Shown: positions 19,375 to 33,299 of the stretch, in pieces
How the letters are laid out: each line of letters starts with the position of its first letter
Position numbering within the stretch: position 1 is the first letter of the stretch
Source of the DNA: Marinobacter sp. LA51
GTDB lineage: Bacteria; Pseudomonadota; Gammaproteobacteria; Pseudomonadales; Oleiphilaceae
Reading direction: 5' to 3'
NCBI RefSeq assembly: GCF_030297175.1
Contig: NZ_AP028070.1
Location: forward strand, 3,162,001 to 3,226,000
DNA length: 64,000 bases
Notes under the pieces: model-generated
The model's database searches: none
The model's input: only the letters and a program-made list of their open reading frames with translations
What the model was told of the DNA's origin: nothing
Translations under genes and position numbers: made by a program

Positions 19375-19686
19375 ATGAGCCTTTCACCGGAACAGCGCCG
19401 GGAATACCGGGCCATTGCCCACAATTTGAAGCCAGTCATCATTGTTGGTGACAAAGGCCTGTCCGAAGGTCTTCAGGAGGAACTCGAGCGCGCACTCAAC
19501 GACCACGAGCTGATCAAGATCAAGATCGCCAATCCCGATCGTGAAGCTCGCCAGGAAGCCGTTAACGCCCTGTGCGAGTCAGCTGGCGCGCAACTGGTTC
19601 AGTCCATCGGCAAGATTGCGGTTATCCTACGCCGGGCCAAGAAGCCGAACCCGAAGCTGTCCAACCTGCAGCGCTACAAGAACTGA
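19375..19686 (+). CDS. yhbY: YhbY/CRS1-type RNA-binding protein
   Basis: A 103-residue single-domain RNA-binding protein associated with pre-50S ribosomal particles. The CRM fold is clear: LSPEQRREYRAIAHNLKPVI, then the GxxG-like loop VGDKGLSEGLQEEL, HELIKIKIA, and IGKIAVILRRAKKPNPK. It is transcribed away from ftsH and convergent with greA, with which it shares a bidirectional terminator. The start ATG at 19375 is the only one consistent with the family. Confidence 0.95.
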   Translation: MSLSPEQRREYRAIAHNLKPVIIVGDKGLSEGLQEELERALNDHELIKIKIANPDREARQEAVNALCESAGAQLVQSIGKIAVILRRAKKPNPKLSNLQRYKN

Positions 19687-19708
19687 TTGCAGGCGCGATA
19701 CAGGCATG

Positions 19709-19745
19709 AAAAAAGCCGGCTGAGTCACCCCAAGCCGGCTTTTTT
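19709..19745. terminator. Bidirectional terminator between yhbY and greA
   Basis: An AAAAGCCGGCT / AGCCGGCTTTT-type stem with A and T tracts on opposite sides, lying between two convergent genes. Confidence 0.9.
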
Positions 19746-19761
19746 GTGGACCTGCGCCTGA

Positions 19762-20241
19762 TCAGACGTATTCCACTTCTTCGATTTCGTATTCCACGGT
19801 GCCTGAGGGCACACGGATCGCCACGACATCACCTTCGCTTTTGCCCACCAGGGCGCGGGCAATCGGGGATGAAATGGAAATCTTGCCGCCTTTGATGTCG
19901 GCCTCGTCCTCGCCCACGATCTTGTAGACCACCTGCTCTTCGCTATCCATGTTCAGCAGATGCACAGTGGTGCCGAAGATCACCTTACCGGTGTTGTCCA
20001 TAGTGGTGACATCAATCACCTGGGCCGCGGACAGCTTGCCTTCGATTTCCTGAATGCGGCCTTCGATGAAGCTCTGCTGCTCGCGAGCGGCATGGTATTC
20101 CGCATTTTCTTTCAGATCGCCGTGTTCACGGGCGTCAGAGATTGCCGCGATCACCCGCGGGCGATCTTCCGACTTCAGCTTCTGAAGCTCCTCACGGAGG
20201 CGGGACTCGCCCGCCGTAGTCATTGGTACTCTGTCAGCCAT
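19762..20241 (-). CDS. greA: Transcription elongation factor GreA
   Basis: GreA enters the secondary channel of RNA polymerase and stimulates cleavage of backtracked RNA. It has 159 residues. The N-terminal coiled coil carries the tip acidic residues in [19 protein letters not shown], and the C-terminal globular domain contains [18 protein letters not shown]. It starts four bases after the carB stop, so carA-carB-greA are likely one transcript. Confidence 0.98.
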   Translation of the reverse strand: MADRVPMTTAGESRLREELQKLKSEDRPRVIAAISDAREHGDLKENAEYHAAREQQSFIEGRIQEIEGKLSAAQVIDVTTMDNTGKVIFGTTVHLLNMDSEEQVVYKIVGEDEADIKGGKISISSPIARALVGKSEGDVVAIRVPSGTVEYEIEEVEYV

Positions 20242-20245
20242 AGTC

Positions 20246-23464
<3,219 letters not shown>

Positions 23465-23525
23465 GTCTCGGTAAACCTGTCAGCAACTTTTAGAATTCTT
23501 GCAGCACTAATGGCGGCGCGTGTTG

Positions 23526-23546
23526 TCCCGGGCCCGAGGCCCGGGA
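23526..23546 (-). other. Hairpin in the carA-carB gap
   Basis: A perfect 9-bp stem TCCCGGGCC / GGCCCGGGA around CGA with no T run. It may adjust the stability or relative translation of the two cistrons; it does not look like a terminator. Confidence 0.55.
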
Positions 23547-23554
23547 ACCTGCCC

Positions 23555-24700
23555 TCAGGCAGTCCGGGCTTCCATCAGCCGGATAAACTCGTCAAACAGC
23601 GGCGCCACGTCGTGGGGACCGGGACTGGCTTCCGGGTGACCCTGAAAACTGAACGCCGCTTTGTCGGTACGCCGAATTCCCTGCAAGGTGCCGTCAAACA
23701 GGGATTTGTGGGTTGCCGTCAGAGTAGCCGGCAAGGAACTCTCGTCCACCGCAAAGCCGTGGTTCTGGCTGGTGATCATTACAGTTCCGTCTTCGGTGTT
23801 CTGCACCGGATGGTTGGCACCGTGGTGGCCGTGGCCCATCTTCATGGACTTGGCGCCACTGGCCAGGGCCAGCAACTGGTGACCGAGGCAGATACCGAAC
23901 ACCGGAATCTCAGTTTCCAGCACTTCCTTAATGGCCTTGATGGCGTAGTCGCAGGGCTCGGGGTCGCCGGGGCCGTTGGACAGGAAGACGCCATCGGGGT
24001 TCATCGCCAGCACGTCTGCGGCCGGCGTTTGAGCCGGAACCACCGTGATATCGCAACCGCGGGAAGCGAGCATGCGCAGGATGTTGAACTTGACACCGTA
24101 ATCGTAGGCCACAACTTTGAACCGGGCTTCGCCGCGCTCGCCGTAGCCGTTATCCAGCGTCCATTCGCTCTGCGTCCAGTTCCAGATTTTCTCTGAGGTG
24201 ACTTCCTTGGCCAGGTCCATACCCTTCAGCCCCGGGAACGCCTTGGCCAGTTCCAGCGCACGTTCGGCGGTGGCACCGGCACCGGCAAGCACAGCGCCAT
24301 TCTGGGAACCTTTGTCCCGGAGAATGCGGGTCAGGCGTCGGGTATCGATGTCGGCAATGCCGACAATGTTGTTGGCTCGGAGGTACTCATCCAGGCTGCC
24401 GGTGCTGCGCCAGTTACTGGCCATCAACGGCAGATCGCGAATGATCAGGCCGGCAGCCTGAACCCGGTCGGATTCCACATCCTCTTCATTCACACCGGTG
24501 TTGCCGATGTGTGGATAGGTCAGGGTTACGATCTGGCGAGAATAGGACGGATCAGTCAGGATTTCCTGGTAGCCGGTCATGGCGGTGTTGAACACTACCT
24601 CACCGCTGGTTTCTCCATCAGCGCCAATGGCAGTGCCATAGAACAGGCTTCCGTCTGCGAGTGCTAGGATTGCGGGTGTGCTCAAGGCTTGTATCCTCAT
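23555..24700 (-). CDS. carA: Carbamoyl-phosphate synthase small (glutaminase) subunit
   Basis: CarA hydrolyses glutamine and passes ammonia to CarB. It has 381 residues: an N-terminal small-subunit domain ([19 protein letters not shown]), then a class I glutamine amidotransferase with nucleophile in [13 protein letters not shown], the oxyanion region [15 protein letters not shown], and the catalytic His-Glu in [11 protein letters not shown]. The leader between promoter and start carries a strong terminator and a 26-codon leader frame, pointing to attenuation. Confidence 0.98.
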   Translation of the reverse strand: MRIQALSTPAILALADGSLFYGTAIGADGETSGEVVFNTAMTGYQEILTDPSYSRQIVTLTYPHIGNTGVNEEDVESDRVQAAGLIIRDLPLMASNWRSTGSLDEYLRANNIVGIADIDTRRLTRILRDKGSQNGAVLAGAGATAERALELAKAFPGLKGMDLAKEVTSEKIWNWTQSEWTLDNGYGERGEARFKVVAYDYGVKFNILRMLASRGCDITVVPAQTPAADVLAMNPDGVFLSNGPGDPEPCDYAIKAIKEVLETEIPVFGICLGHQLLALASGAKSMKMGHGHHGANHPVQNTEDGTVMITSQNHGFAVDESSLPATLTATHKSLFDGTLQGIRRTDKAAFSFQGHPEASPGPHDVAPLFDEFIRLMEARTA

Positions 24701-24745
24701 CGAGTGGCGTATCGGTTCGTCACGAACAGGAACGCAAGCGCAAAT

Positions 24746-24826
24746 TCAGGTCGCAAAAAAGCGAGAGGGAGTCAAAACTCCGTCCCGCTTTTTGTTGTCC
24801 GGGAACGACTTAGGCGCTCCGGGCAT
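24746..24826 (-). CDS. Candidate carA leader peptide, 26 aa
   Basis: A short frame starts at ATG 24826 and ends at TGA 24746, about 30 bases after the predicted transcription start and 45 bases before carA. Its codons run straight through the leader terminator, ending just after the T tract with SRFFAT. This is the layout of pyrBI-type attenuation, where a ribosome following the polymerase closely prevents the terminator from forming. No clear ribosome site precedes it, so translation is unproven. Confidence 0.45.
   Translation of the reverse strand: MPGAPKSFPDNKKRDGVLTPSRFFAT
24755..24794 (-). terminator. Terminator/attenuator in the carA leader
   Basis: On the minus strand a 17-bp stem (one mismatch and one G-U pair) with a TTTG loop is followed by six T. 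It lies between the best promoter for carA and the carA start, so it should act as an attenuator; it could also stop transcripts arriving from dapB. Confidence 0.85.
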
Positions 24827-24861
24827 TTTTAAAACCACGCTTGGTGCAGTTAAACCGCCTT

Positions 24862-24890
24862 ATTGTAAAAAAAGTGCGGCTTTCTGTCCA
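24862..24890 (-). promoter_or_regulatory. Candidate sigma-70 promoter of carAB
   Basis: On the minus strand TGGACA and TACAAT are separated by 17 bases, immediately after dapB. A T-rich spacer end precedes the -10. The predicted start is near 24855, about 155 bases before carA. Confidence 0.7.
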
Positions 24891-24935
24891 TGTATAATCA
24901 CCGGCCAGCTCAAATGCCAGGGCCTGCATTCACGC

Positions 24936-26895
<1,960 letters not shown>

Positions 26896-26921
26896 GCTTT
26901 AAAACCCTGTTTTTTAAACGC

Positions 26922-26952
26922 GGAAAACGCGGGGGACTCCCCCGCGTTTTCC
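26922..26952 (-). other. Perfect hairpin between dnaK and dnaJ
   Basis: A 14-bp stem (GGAAAACGCGGGGG / CCCCCGCGTTTTCC) around ACT. Its T content is within the stem and only weak T follows, so partial termination or 3' protection of the dnaK message are both possible. Confidence 0.7.
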
Positions 26953-26974
26953 AACTGCCTGATGTACGTCAGAT

Positions 26975-28891
26975 TTACCGCTTGCCGTCGTCTTTGACTT
27001 CTTCAAACTCGGCATCAACGGCGTCGTCAGACTGCTGGCCTTGGGCTTCTTCCTGCCCTTCGGCCTGCTCTGCCTGATCCGCGTACATCTTCTGAGCCAG
27101 CTCAGAAGAGACTTCGGTCAGCTTCTGGGTCTTGGCTTCGATGTCGTCCTTGTCGGACCCGGTCAGGGCTTCTTCCAGCTCTTTGATGGACGCTTCGATA
27201 GACTCTTTCTCGCTGTCGCTGACCTTGTCGCCTGCCTCAGTCAGAGTCTTACGAACCGCGTGCACCATGGCGTCGCCCTGGTTACGGGTCTGTACCAGTT
27301 CTTCGAACTTGCGATCTTCCTCGGCATTGGCCTCGGCGTCCTGCACCATCTTGTCGATCTCATCGTCGTTCAGACCGGAAGAGGCCTTGATCACGATGGA
27401 CTGCTCTTTGCCAGTCGCCTTGTCTTTCGCCGACACGTTCAGGATACCGTTGGCATCGATGTCGAAGGTAACTTCGATCTGCGGCACACCGCGCGCTGCC
27501 GGCGGGATGTCGGCCAGATCGAAACGGCCCAGCGACTTGTTCTGCGTCGCTTGCTTACGCTCACCCTGAACCACGTGGATGGTAACCGCTGTCTGGTTGT
27601 CATCCGCAGTGGAGAACGTCTGCGACTTCTTGGTCGGGATCGTGGTGTTCTTGTCGATCAGCGGAGTAGCTACGCCACCCATGGTTTCGATACCCAGGGT
27701 CAGCGGAGTCACGTCCAGCAGCAGCACGTCTTTCACGTCGCCAGACAGAACGGCGGCCTGGATGGCAGCACCCATGGCAACGGCTTCGTCCGGGTTAACG
27801 TCTTTACGAGCTTCTTTGCCGAAGAACTCTTTAACTTTTTCCTGAACCAGCGGCATACGGGTCTGACCACCGACCAGGATAACCTCGTCGATTTCACCAG
27901 CCTTCATGCCCGCATCCTGCAGAGCAACTTTACACGGCTCCAGGCTGCGCTGAACCAGGTCTTCTACCAGCGACTCAAGCTTGGCGCGAGTCAGTTTGAC
28001 GTTCATGTGCTTCGGACCGCTGGCATCAGCAGTCACGTACGGCAGATTCACGTCGGTCTGCTGGCTGCTGGACAGCTCGATCTTGGCCTTCTCACCAGCT
28101 TCCTTCAGACGCTGCATGGCCAGGGAGTCGCCACGCAGGTCGATGCCGCTGTCTTTCTTGAACTGGTCGGCGAGGTATTCGATGATTTTCATATCGAAGT
28201 CTTCACCACCCAGGAAGGTGTCACCGTTGGTGGCCAGTACTTCGAACTGGTGCTCGCCATCAACGTCAGCGATTTCAATGATGGACAGGTCGAAGGTACC
28301 GCCGCCCAGGTCATAAACCGCTACAGTGCGATCGCCGCTCTTCTTGTCCAGGCCATAGGCCAGGGCTGCTGCAGTCGGCTCGTTGATGATCCGCTTCACT
28401 TCCAGACCAGCAATCTTACCGGCATCTTTGGTGGCCTGACGCTGGCTGTCGTTGAAGTAAGCCGGCACGGTGATAACCGCCTCGGTTACTTTCTCGCCCA
28501 GGTAATCTTCTGCAGTCTTCTTCATCTTCTTCAGAACTTCTGCAGAAACCTGCGGCGGGGCCATCTTCTCGCCCTTCACCTCAACCCAGGCGTCGCCGTT
28601 GTCGGCCTTGGCAATCTTGTACGGCACCATCTTGATGTCTTTCTGAACCACGTCGTCTTCAAAACGACGACCGATCAGACGCTTGATGGCGTACAGGGTG
28701 TTGTGCGGGTTGGTCACTGCCTGACGCTTGGCAGACTGACCTACCAGGGTTTCGCCATCGTCGGTGTAAGCGATGATCGAAGGTGTAGTGCGATCACCCT
28801 CGGCATTTTCAATGACCTTTACCTTGTCACCATCCATGATGGCCACGCAGGAGTTTGTGGTTCCCAGATCGATACCAATAATCTTGCTCAT
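26975..28891 (-). CDS. dnaK: Chaperone protein DnaK (Hsp70)
   Basis: DnaK is the ATP-dependent Hsp70 that folds and protects cytoplasmic proteins and controls sigma-32. The 638 residues are standard. ATPase signatures are [33 protein letters not shown] and [14 protein letters not shown]; the interdomain linker [10 protein letters not shown] precedes the substrate domain; the C-terminal tail is acidic and Gln-rich and ends in EFEEVKDD. It lies between grpE and dnaJ. Confidence 0.98.
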   Translation of the reverse strand: MSKIIGIDLGTTNSCVAIMDGDKVKVIENAEGDRTTPSIIAYTDDGETLVGQSAKRQAVTNPHNTLYAIKRLIGRRFEDDVVQKDIKMVPYKIAKADNGDAWVEVKGEKMAPPQVSAEVLKKMKKTAEDYLGEKVTEAVITVPAYFNDSQRQATKDAGKIAGLEVKRIINEPTAAALAYGLDKKSGDRTVAVYDLGGGTFDLSIIEIADVDGEHQFEVLATNGDTFLGGEDFDMKIIEYLADQFKKDSGIDLRGDSLAMQRLKEAGEKAKIELSSSQQTDVNLPYVTADASGPKHMNVKLTRAKLESLVEDLVQRSLEPCKVALQDAGMKAGEIDEVILVGGQTRMPLVQEKVKEFFGKEARKDVNPDEAVAMGAAIQAAVLSGDVKDVLLLDVTPLTLGIETMGGVATPLIDKNTTIPTKKSQTFSTADDNQTAVTIHVVQGERKQATQNKSLGRFDLADIPPAARGVPQIEVTFDIDANGILNVSAKDKATGKEQSIVIKASSGLNDDEIDKMVQDAEANAEEDRKFEELVQTRNQGDAMVHAVRKTLTEAGDKVSDSEKESIEASIKELEEALTGSDKDDIEAKTQKLTEVSSELAQKMYADQAEQAEGQEEAQGQQSDDAVDAEFEEVKDDGKR

Positions 28892-28981
28892 TGAATCACT
28901 CCAATTCTTCTGAATGCTTTCCCGGGGAAATCACCCCGGCTTTGACCATTTACTGGCTATATTGGCGCTTTAATCAGCTTT

Positions 28982-29584
28982 TCAAGCCTGCTCATCAATT
29001 TTTGGTGCGTCTTCTGCCTTAGCAACGACCACCATGGCCGGACGGACAACGCGGCCATTCAACAGGTAGCCCTTCTGCACCACGGCTACGATACTGTTCG
29101 GCTCTGCGTCCGGTGACGGCACCATGGACATGGCCTCGTGCTGCTGTGGATCGAACGGCTCACCTACCGGGTTAAGCTGCTCGACGTTGAACTTGCCAAG
29201 GCTGTTCATGAACAGGTTAAGGGTCATCTCAACGCCCTCGCGAATGGACGCCACCAGCTCACCGGCATCCTCACTACCTTCGGTACTCTCAACGGCCTTC
29301 TCAAGGCTATCAGCAACAGGCAGCAGCTCTTTCACGAACTTCTCAAGGGCGAACTTGTGAGCCTTTTCAACGTCGATTTCGGCACGACGGCGCACGTTCT
29401 GCATCTCGGCCTGGGAGCGCAACACCTGCTCTTGCGCTTCCTTAACCTGGGCTCTCAATGCGTCCACTTCAGACTCTTCACCTTCCACAACCTCGCTTTC
29501 GGCCTGTGCTTCCTCGGCCGCAGCTTCAGTTGCTTCCTTCAGCTCGTCTTCAACCTGTTCGTTGCGGTTCTCGTCGTTGCTCAT
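28982..29584 (-). CDS. grpE: Nucleotide exchange factor GrpE
   Basis: GrpE releases ADP from DnaK and acts as a thermosensor through its long coiled coil. It has 200 residues. An acidic N-terminal tail leads into a long helix (EVDALRAQVKEAQEQVLRSQ), RRRAEIDVEKAHKFALEKFV follows, and the C-terminal beta domain ends with VQKGYLLNGRVVRPAMVVVA. It is first in grpE-dnaK-dnaJ, transcribed from a sigma-32 promoter. Confidence 0.98.
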   Translation of the reverse strand: MSNDENRNEQVEDELKEATEAAAEEAQAESEVVEGEESEVDALRAQVKEAQEQVLRSQAEMQNVRRRAEIDVEKAHKFALEKFVKELLPVADSLEKAVESTEGSEDAGELVASIREGVEMTLNLFMNSLGKFNVEQLNPVGEPFDPQQHEAMSMVPSPDAEPNSIVAVVQKGYLLNGRVVRPAMVVVAKAEDAPKIDEQA

Positions 29585-29680
29585 GAGCTCTCCTGCTAGC
29601 TATCCGGTGGCCGATCACGGGACGGCCAATTGAACATGGCTTCCGACCGCAGCGAGCCGGAAAAATATAGATGCGATCCG

Positions 29681-29707
29681 ATATGGGGCCCCGCTCGCAG
29701 GTTTCAA
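29681..29707 (-). promoter_or_regulatory. Sigma-32 heat-shock promoter of grpE-dnaK-dnaJ
   Basis: On the minus strand TTGAAA (29707-29702) is followed after 13 bases by CCCCATAT (29688-29681), an excellent match to the sigma-32 consensus. It lies about 97 bases upstream of the grpE start. Confidence 0.9.
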
Positions 29708-29750
29708 CCACCCCACCCTTCAATCCGGAAGATTTTCAGGGCTACACAGT

Positions 29751-29803
29751 TTGCAAACAGCAAAAACCCTGTATATATTTACAGTCACTGTATATACCAA
29801 CAG
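29751..29803 (+). promoter_or_regulatory. recN promoter with two LexA boxes
   Basis: TTGCAA (29751-29756) and TATATT (29774-29779) with a 17-base spacer form a sigma-70 promoter. CTGTATATATTTACAG (29769-29784) and CTGTATATACCAACAG (29788-29803) are two SOS boxes; the first covers the -10. LexA would block the promoter until DNA damage. Confidence 0.9.
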
Positions 29804-29870
29804 TAGTCGGCAGGCACCCAACATCGGGCAGGGCCATGCCAGCATTTCGAAGGACGCGGAGGTTACCTGC

Positions 29871-31550
29871 ATGCTCACACAGCTGACAGTTTCCAATTAC
29901 GCCATTGCCGAACGGGTCGAGCTCCAGTTCAGCAAAGGCATGACAGCACTGACCGGTGAAACCGGCGCCGGCAAATCCATCGTCCTGGATGCCCTGGGGC
30001 TGGCAATGGGCGGCCGGGCAGACGCCGGCGCCGTACGCCATGGCGCCAAGCGTGCAGACATCACCGCCACCTTTGACGTAGCCAACATCCCGGAAGCCGC
30101 CGACTGGCTGACCTCCCACGAGCTCGATGACGACAACGACTGCATCCTGCGCCGCGTGATCAGCAAAGACGGTCGCTCGCGGGCCTACATCAATGGCCAG
30201 CCCTGCCCGCTTGCACACCTGAAAGACCTGGGCGGCGTGTTGATGGATATCCACAGTCAGCATCAGCACCAGTCACTGCTGCGCAAAGAAACCCACCGCA
30301 AACTGCTGGACGAATTTGCCGGCGTGGAGCCGCTGGCCGCCGACACCCACGCCGCCTTCAAGGCCTGGAACCAGACCCGCCAGCGCCTGACCGAGCGTCA
30401 GCAAAACGCGGACGAAACCGAAGCCAAGCTGCAGCTGTTGCGTTATCAGGTTGAAGAATTAGACCGACTGGCGCTGGAAGATGGCGAGCAGGAGAAACTT
30501 GAAGAAGAGCAAGCGCAGCTGAGTCAGGCCGACGCCGTGCTGCACAGCAGCCATCAGGCGGCACTACTGTGCACCGAAGAGGAAACCAGCGCAGCCGGAC
30601 TGGTACGCCAGGCCCTGCAGCAGCTAGAGCAACTACCGGTGGAAGTGCCTGCACTGGCCGACACCCTGCAAATGCTTAGCGAGGCCCAGATTCAGATCAG
30701 CGAAGCCGGCGACAACCTGCGCCGCTTCGTTGACGATTACGAGGCCGACCCGGCCCGACTTGCGGAAGTTGAAGAACGCCTCAGTGCCATTTACCAGATG
30801 GCCCGCAAGCACCGGATCGGCCCGGACGAACTGCCTGAACTACACCAGCGACTGAGTGCGGAACTGGCCGAACTGGACGGCGGCGCAGGCAGCCTTGAGC
30901 AACTGGAAGCGGAACTGGACAGCCAGCGCGCCACCTTTGATGAACTGGCCACCAAACTGACCGACGCTCGCGAACGCGCCGCCGTGGAACTGGACCAGAG
31001 CATTGCCGGAGAACTGGCTCAACTGAGCATGCCCAACATGCAGTTCGTCACTCACCTGAGTCGCAATAAAGGTGATGAACCCGCGCCTCACGGTCAGCAG
31101 GATATTGAGTTCCTGGTCAGCGCCAACCCCGGCCAACCAGCACGCTCGCTGGCCAAGGTGGCATCCGGTGGCGAACTGTCACGCATCAGCCTGGCCATTC
31201 AGGTGGTGGTCGCGCAGACCTCCACCACACCAACTCTGGTGTTTGACGAAGTGGACGTGGGCATTGGCGGCGGCACCGCCGAAGTGGTTGGCCGACTACT
31301 GCGCGCACTGGGCGACAATGGCCAGGTCCTGTGCGTGACTCACTTGCCGCAAGTGGCGGCGCAATGTCACCAGCACCTGTTTGTCAGCAAGTTCACTGAA
31401 CGGGACGCAACCTTCTCGAAAATCGAGACGCTGGATGATCAAGGCAGAATTGATGAAGTGGCGAGAATGCTGGGCGGGGTTGATATGACCGAGCACACCA
31501 TTGCGCATGCCCGGGAGATGTTTTCCAAGGGACAGGCAACCCACCACTAG
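29871..31550 (+). CDS. recN: DNA repair protein RecN
   Basis: RecN is an SMC-like ATPase recruited to double-strand breaks. It has 559 residues: Walker A GETGAGKS at 29-36, a long central coiled coil, then LAKVASGGELSRISLAIQ (ABC signature) and Walker B TLVFDEVDVGIGGGTAE. The start at 29871 (MLTQLTVSNYAIAERVEL) follows GGAGG with good spacing; the open frame continues upstream only through the LexA region. Expression should be SOS-induced given the two LexA boxes. Confidence 0.98.
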   Translation: MLTQLTVSNYAIAERVELQFSKGMTALTGETGAGKSIVLDALGLAMGGRADAGAVRHGAKRADITATFDVANIPEAADWLTSHELDDDNDCILRRVISKDGRSRAYINGQPCPLAHLKDLGGVLMDIHSQHQHQSLLRKETHRKLLDEFAGVEPLAADTHAAFKAWNQTRQRLTERQQNADETEAKLQLLRYQVEELDRLALEDGEQEKLEEEQAQLSQADAVLHSSHQAALLCTEEETSAAGLVRQALQQLEQLPVEVPALADTLQMLSEAQIQISEAGDNLRRFVDDYEADPARLAEVEERLSAIYQMARKHRIGPDELPELHQRLSAELAELDGGAGSLEQLEAELDSQRATFDELATKLTDARERAAVELDQSIAGELAQLSMPNMQFVTHLSRNKGDEPAPHGQQDIEFLVSANPGQPARSLAKVASGGELSRISLAIQVVVAQTSTTPTLVFDEVDVGIGGGTAEVVGRLLRALGDNGQVLCVTHLPQVAAQCHQHLFVSKFTERDATFSKIETLDDQGRIDEVARMLGGVDMTEHTIAHAREMFSKGQATHH

Positions 31551-31593
31551 GCCACCAGACACACTATCCCCCTCTCGATCCTGAGAGCTGTTT

Positions 31594-31623
31594 GGGGCGG
31601 GCTAAAACCCGCCCCCTTTTTTT
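31594..31623 (+). terminator. Terminator after recN
   Basis: GGGGCGGG / CCCGCCCC stem with loop CTAAAA followed by a run of T, 43 bases past the recN stop. Confidence 0.9.
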
Positions 31624-31639
31624 GCATATGAGGTTTTGC

Positions 31640-32050
31640 TTACGACTTAATCGGCTTTACGTACAGGATCAGGCTGTGATCGACGATCTCGAAGCCATGC
31701 TCCTTCGCAATTTTCTGCTGACGCTCTTCGATAATCTCGTCAACAAACTCGATGACTTCACCGGTTTGGGTGCAGACCATGTGATCGTGATGGTCGTCGC
31801 CGGCCATCTCGAACACCGCATGACCACCTTCGAAGTTGTGGCGCAAAACCAGGCCCGCCGCTTCGAACTGGGTCAGTACCCGGTAGACTGTCGCCAGGCC
31901 CACATCATCGCCCTGCTCAAGCAGTTTCTTGTAAACGTCCTCGGCACTAAGGTGATGCTCTTCAGAAGTTTCCAGAATATTGAAGATTTTCACTCTCGGC
32001 AGAGTAACTTTCAGACCGACTTTGCGTAATTCGGTGTTTTCAGATGACAT
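31640..32050 (-). CDS. fur: Ferric uptake regulator Fur
   Basis: Fur represses iron-uptake genes when bound to Fe(II). It has 136 residues. The winged-helix core is LRKVGLKVTLPRVKIFNILE and GLATVYRVLTQFEAAGLV; metal ligands include His in FEGGHAVFE and GDDHHDHMVC, and Glu/His in the C-terminal dimer domain. The first structural-zinc Cys is present (MVC) but the second of the usual CxxC is Thr (CTQT), and no C-terminal Cys pair exists, as in Pseudomonas Fur. The start 32050 (MSSENTELRK) matches the family; 26 further upstream codons would overlap the bamE promoter region. Confidence 0.97.
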   Translation of the reverse strand: MSSENTELRKVGLKVTLPRVKIFNILETSEEHHLSAEDVYKKLLEQGDDVGLATVYRVLTQFEAAGLVLRHNFEGGHAVFEMAGDDHHDHMVCTQTGEVIEFVDEIIEERQQKIAKEHGFEIVDHSLILYVKPIKS

Positions 32051-32172
32051 GTTACGATTCACTCTTTGGTGTGTCTCTCGGCTTCCGGTATGATGAAGCC
32101 GCCTTGAAACGGTTACCCCGTGCCACACCCGCCTCAGGCGGGCGATTTTAAGATAGAGGATTTCCCCCCGCG

Positions 32173-32499
32173 ATGCAAAAGCTCACAGCTCTGATTCTCA
32201 CTCTCATTATGGCCGGTTGTGCCTTTCCTGGCGTGTATAAAATCAACGTCCAGCAAGGCAACATTGTGACCGATGAGGAGCTGACGGCATTGACCGCGGG
32301 CATGCCTCGCAGCCAGGTGCATGCCGTGATGGGAACTCCCTTGATGCTGAATCCGATTGATTCATCACGGGAATATTACGTGTATACCTTCCAGCGTCGC
32401 GGCGGTGACATTCAGGAACAACGCATCATTGTGTACTACAACGACGACCAGTTTTCCCACTACGAAGCCCAGCTGCTGGAAGAAACACCCGCCTACTGA
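32173..32499 (+). CDS. bamE: Outer membrane assembly lipoprotein BamE (SmpA/OmlA)
   Basis: BamE is a small lipoprotein of the BAM complex that inserts outer-membrane proteins. It has 108 residues, with a lipoprotein signal MQKLTALILTLIMAGC, lipidation at Cys16, then PGVYKINVQQGNIV and the conserved LTAGMPRSQVHAVMGTPLML. It is divergent from fur, an arrangement common in pseudomonads, so the 122-base gap should hold both promoters. Confidence 0.97.
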   Translation: MQKLTALILTLIMAGCAFPGVYKINVQQGNIVTDEELTALTAGMPRSQVHAVMGTPLMLNPIDSSREYYVYTFQRRGGDIQEQRIIVYYNDDQFSHYEAQLLEETPAY

Positions 32500-32509
32500 G
32501 CCACAACGC

Positions 32510-32791
32510 TCAGCCTTTCTTCTTGGCCCGGTTCAGACGCGCCTGCTTCGGGTCAATCTGAAGCGGGCGATAGAGCTCAACCCGATCACCTTCCCGCAAT
32601 GGATGCGCGGACGGATCCTTGATCACCTTGCCAAAGATGCCCATGTCGGTGCCATCGGGATCGATTTCCGGGAAGATCCCAACAATGCCGGACAGCTTCA
32701 CCGCCTCAAGTGCAGTCGTGCCCTGCGGCACCGTCACCGGCACGATTTCCTGCCGATCCGGACGAGCATAAGCCACTTCCACATGAGGCAT
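32510..32791 (-). CDS. rnfH: RnfH family ubiquitin-like protein
   Basis: A 93-residue member of the RnfH family (ubiquitin-like beta-grasp), of unknown biochemical role. Recognisable parts are VEVAYARPDRQEIVPVTVPQ, SGIVGIFPEIDP, MGIFGKVIKD and the PLREGDRVELYRPLQIDPKQ ending with a basic tail. It overlaps ratA by one base (TAATG). The ratA-rnfH pair is conserved next to bamE and smpB in many gammaproteobacteria. Confidence 0.95.
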   Translation of the reverse strand: MPHVEVAYARPDRQEIVPVTVPQGTTALEAVKLSGIVGIFPEIDPDGTDMGIFGKVIKDPSAHPLREGDRVELYRPLQIDPKQARLNRAKKKG

Positions 32792-33234
32792 TACGTCGCC
32801 CCCTGATACAGCTGGTCGGCCCGTTTGCAGAAGGCATCCACCATGGTCGCGGCGGCCTGATTGAACACCGTGCCAAACGCCATGCGCGACAGCGAACCCG
32901 TGAACTCGAATTCCAGCGTCAGGATCACCTTGCAGGCGTCGTCACTCAGCGGTTTGAAATGCCAGCGACCGGCCAGATTCCGGAACGGACCGTCCACCAG
33001 GTTCATCTCAATAACTTCAGGTTGCTGCAACTGATTGCGGGTGGTCAGAGTGTGGCGCACACCACCCTTGGCAATCTCCATCGACGCAGTAATTTCTTCG
33101 GCGTTCTGTTCATGGATCTCGGTGTTGGCACACCACGGCAGAAACTCCGGGTAACGGGCGACATCGTTTACCAGATGAAACATGCGCTCGGCCGAGTGCA
33201 TGACAAGGGCTGTTTTATCGATCTGATGGGGCAT
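32791..33234 (-). CDS. ratA: RatA/Coq10-type START-domain protein
   Basis: A 147-residue START/SRPBCC protein of the RatA-PasT family. E. coli RatA was described as blocking 70S assembly, while mitochondrial Coq10 homologues bind ubiquinone, so quinone handling is a serious alternative. Visible parts are SAERMFHLVNDVARYPEFLP, WCANTEIHEQN and the C-terminal FNQAAATMVDAFCKRADQLY helix. It is coupled to rnfH and lies opposite smpB beyond the transporter gene. Confidence 0.93.
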   Translation of the reverse strand: MPHQIDKTALVMHSAERMFHLVNDVARYPEFLPWCANTEIHEQNAEEITASMEIAKGGVRHTLTTRNQLQQPEVIEMNLVDGPFRNLAGRWHFKPLSDDACKVILTLEFEFTGSLSRMAFGTVFNQAAATMVDAFCKRADQLYQGAT

Positions 33235-33299
33235 GGAAACCGACGGTCCTGCTGGCAGACATTCAAAAGGTATACGTATAGCTAAACAGCTACGATTGA

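Noticed and set aside
23526..23546. Terminator between carA and carB
   Set aside because: The hairpin is strong but has no T run, and CarA and CarB must be made together; it is listed only as a hairpin.
27041..28894. A 617-codon open frame opposite dnaK
   Set aside because: Antisense frames opposite Hsp70 genes are a known artefact of codon use; nothing in the product is recognisable.
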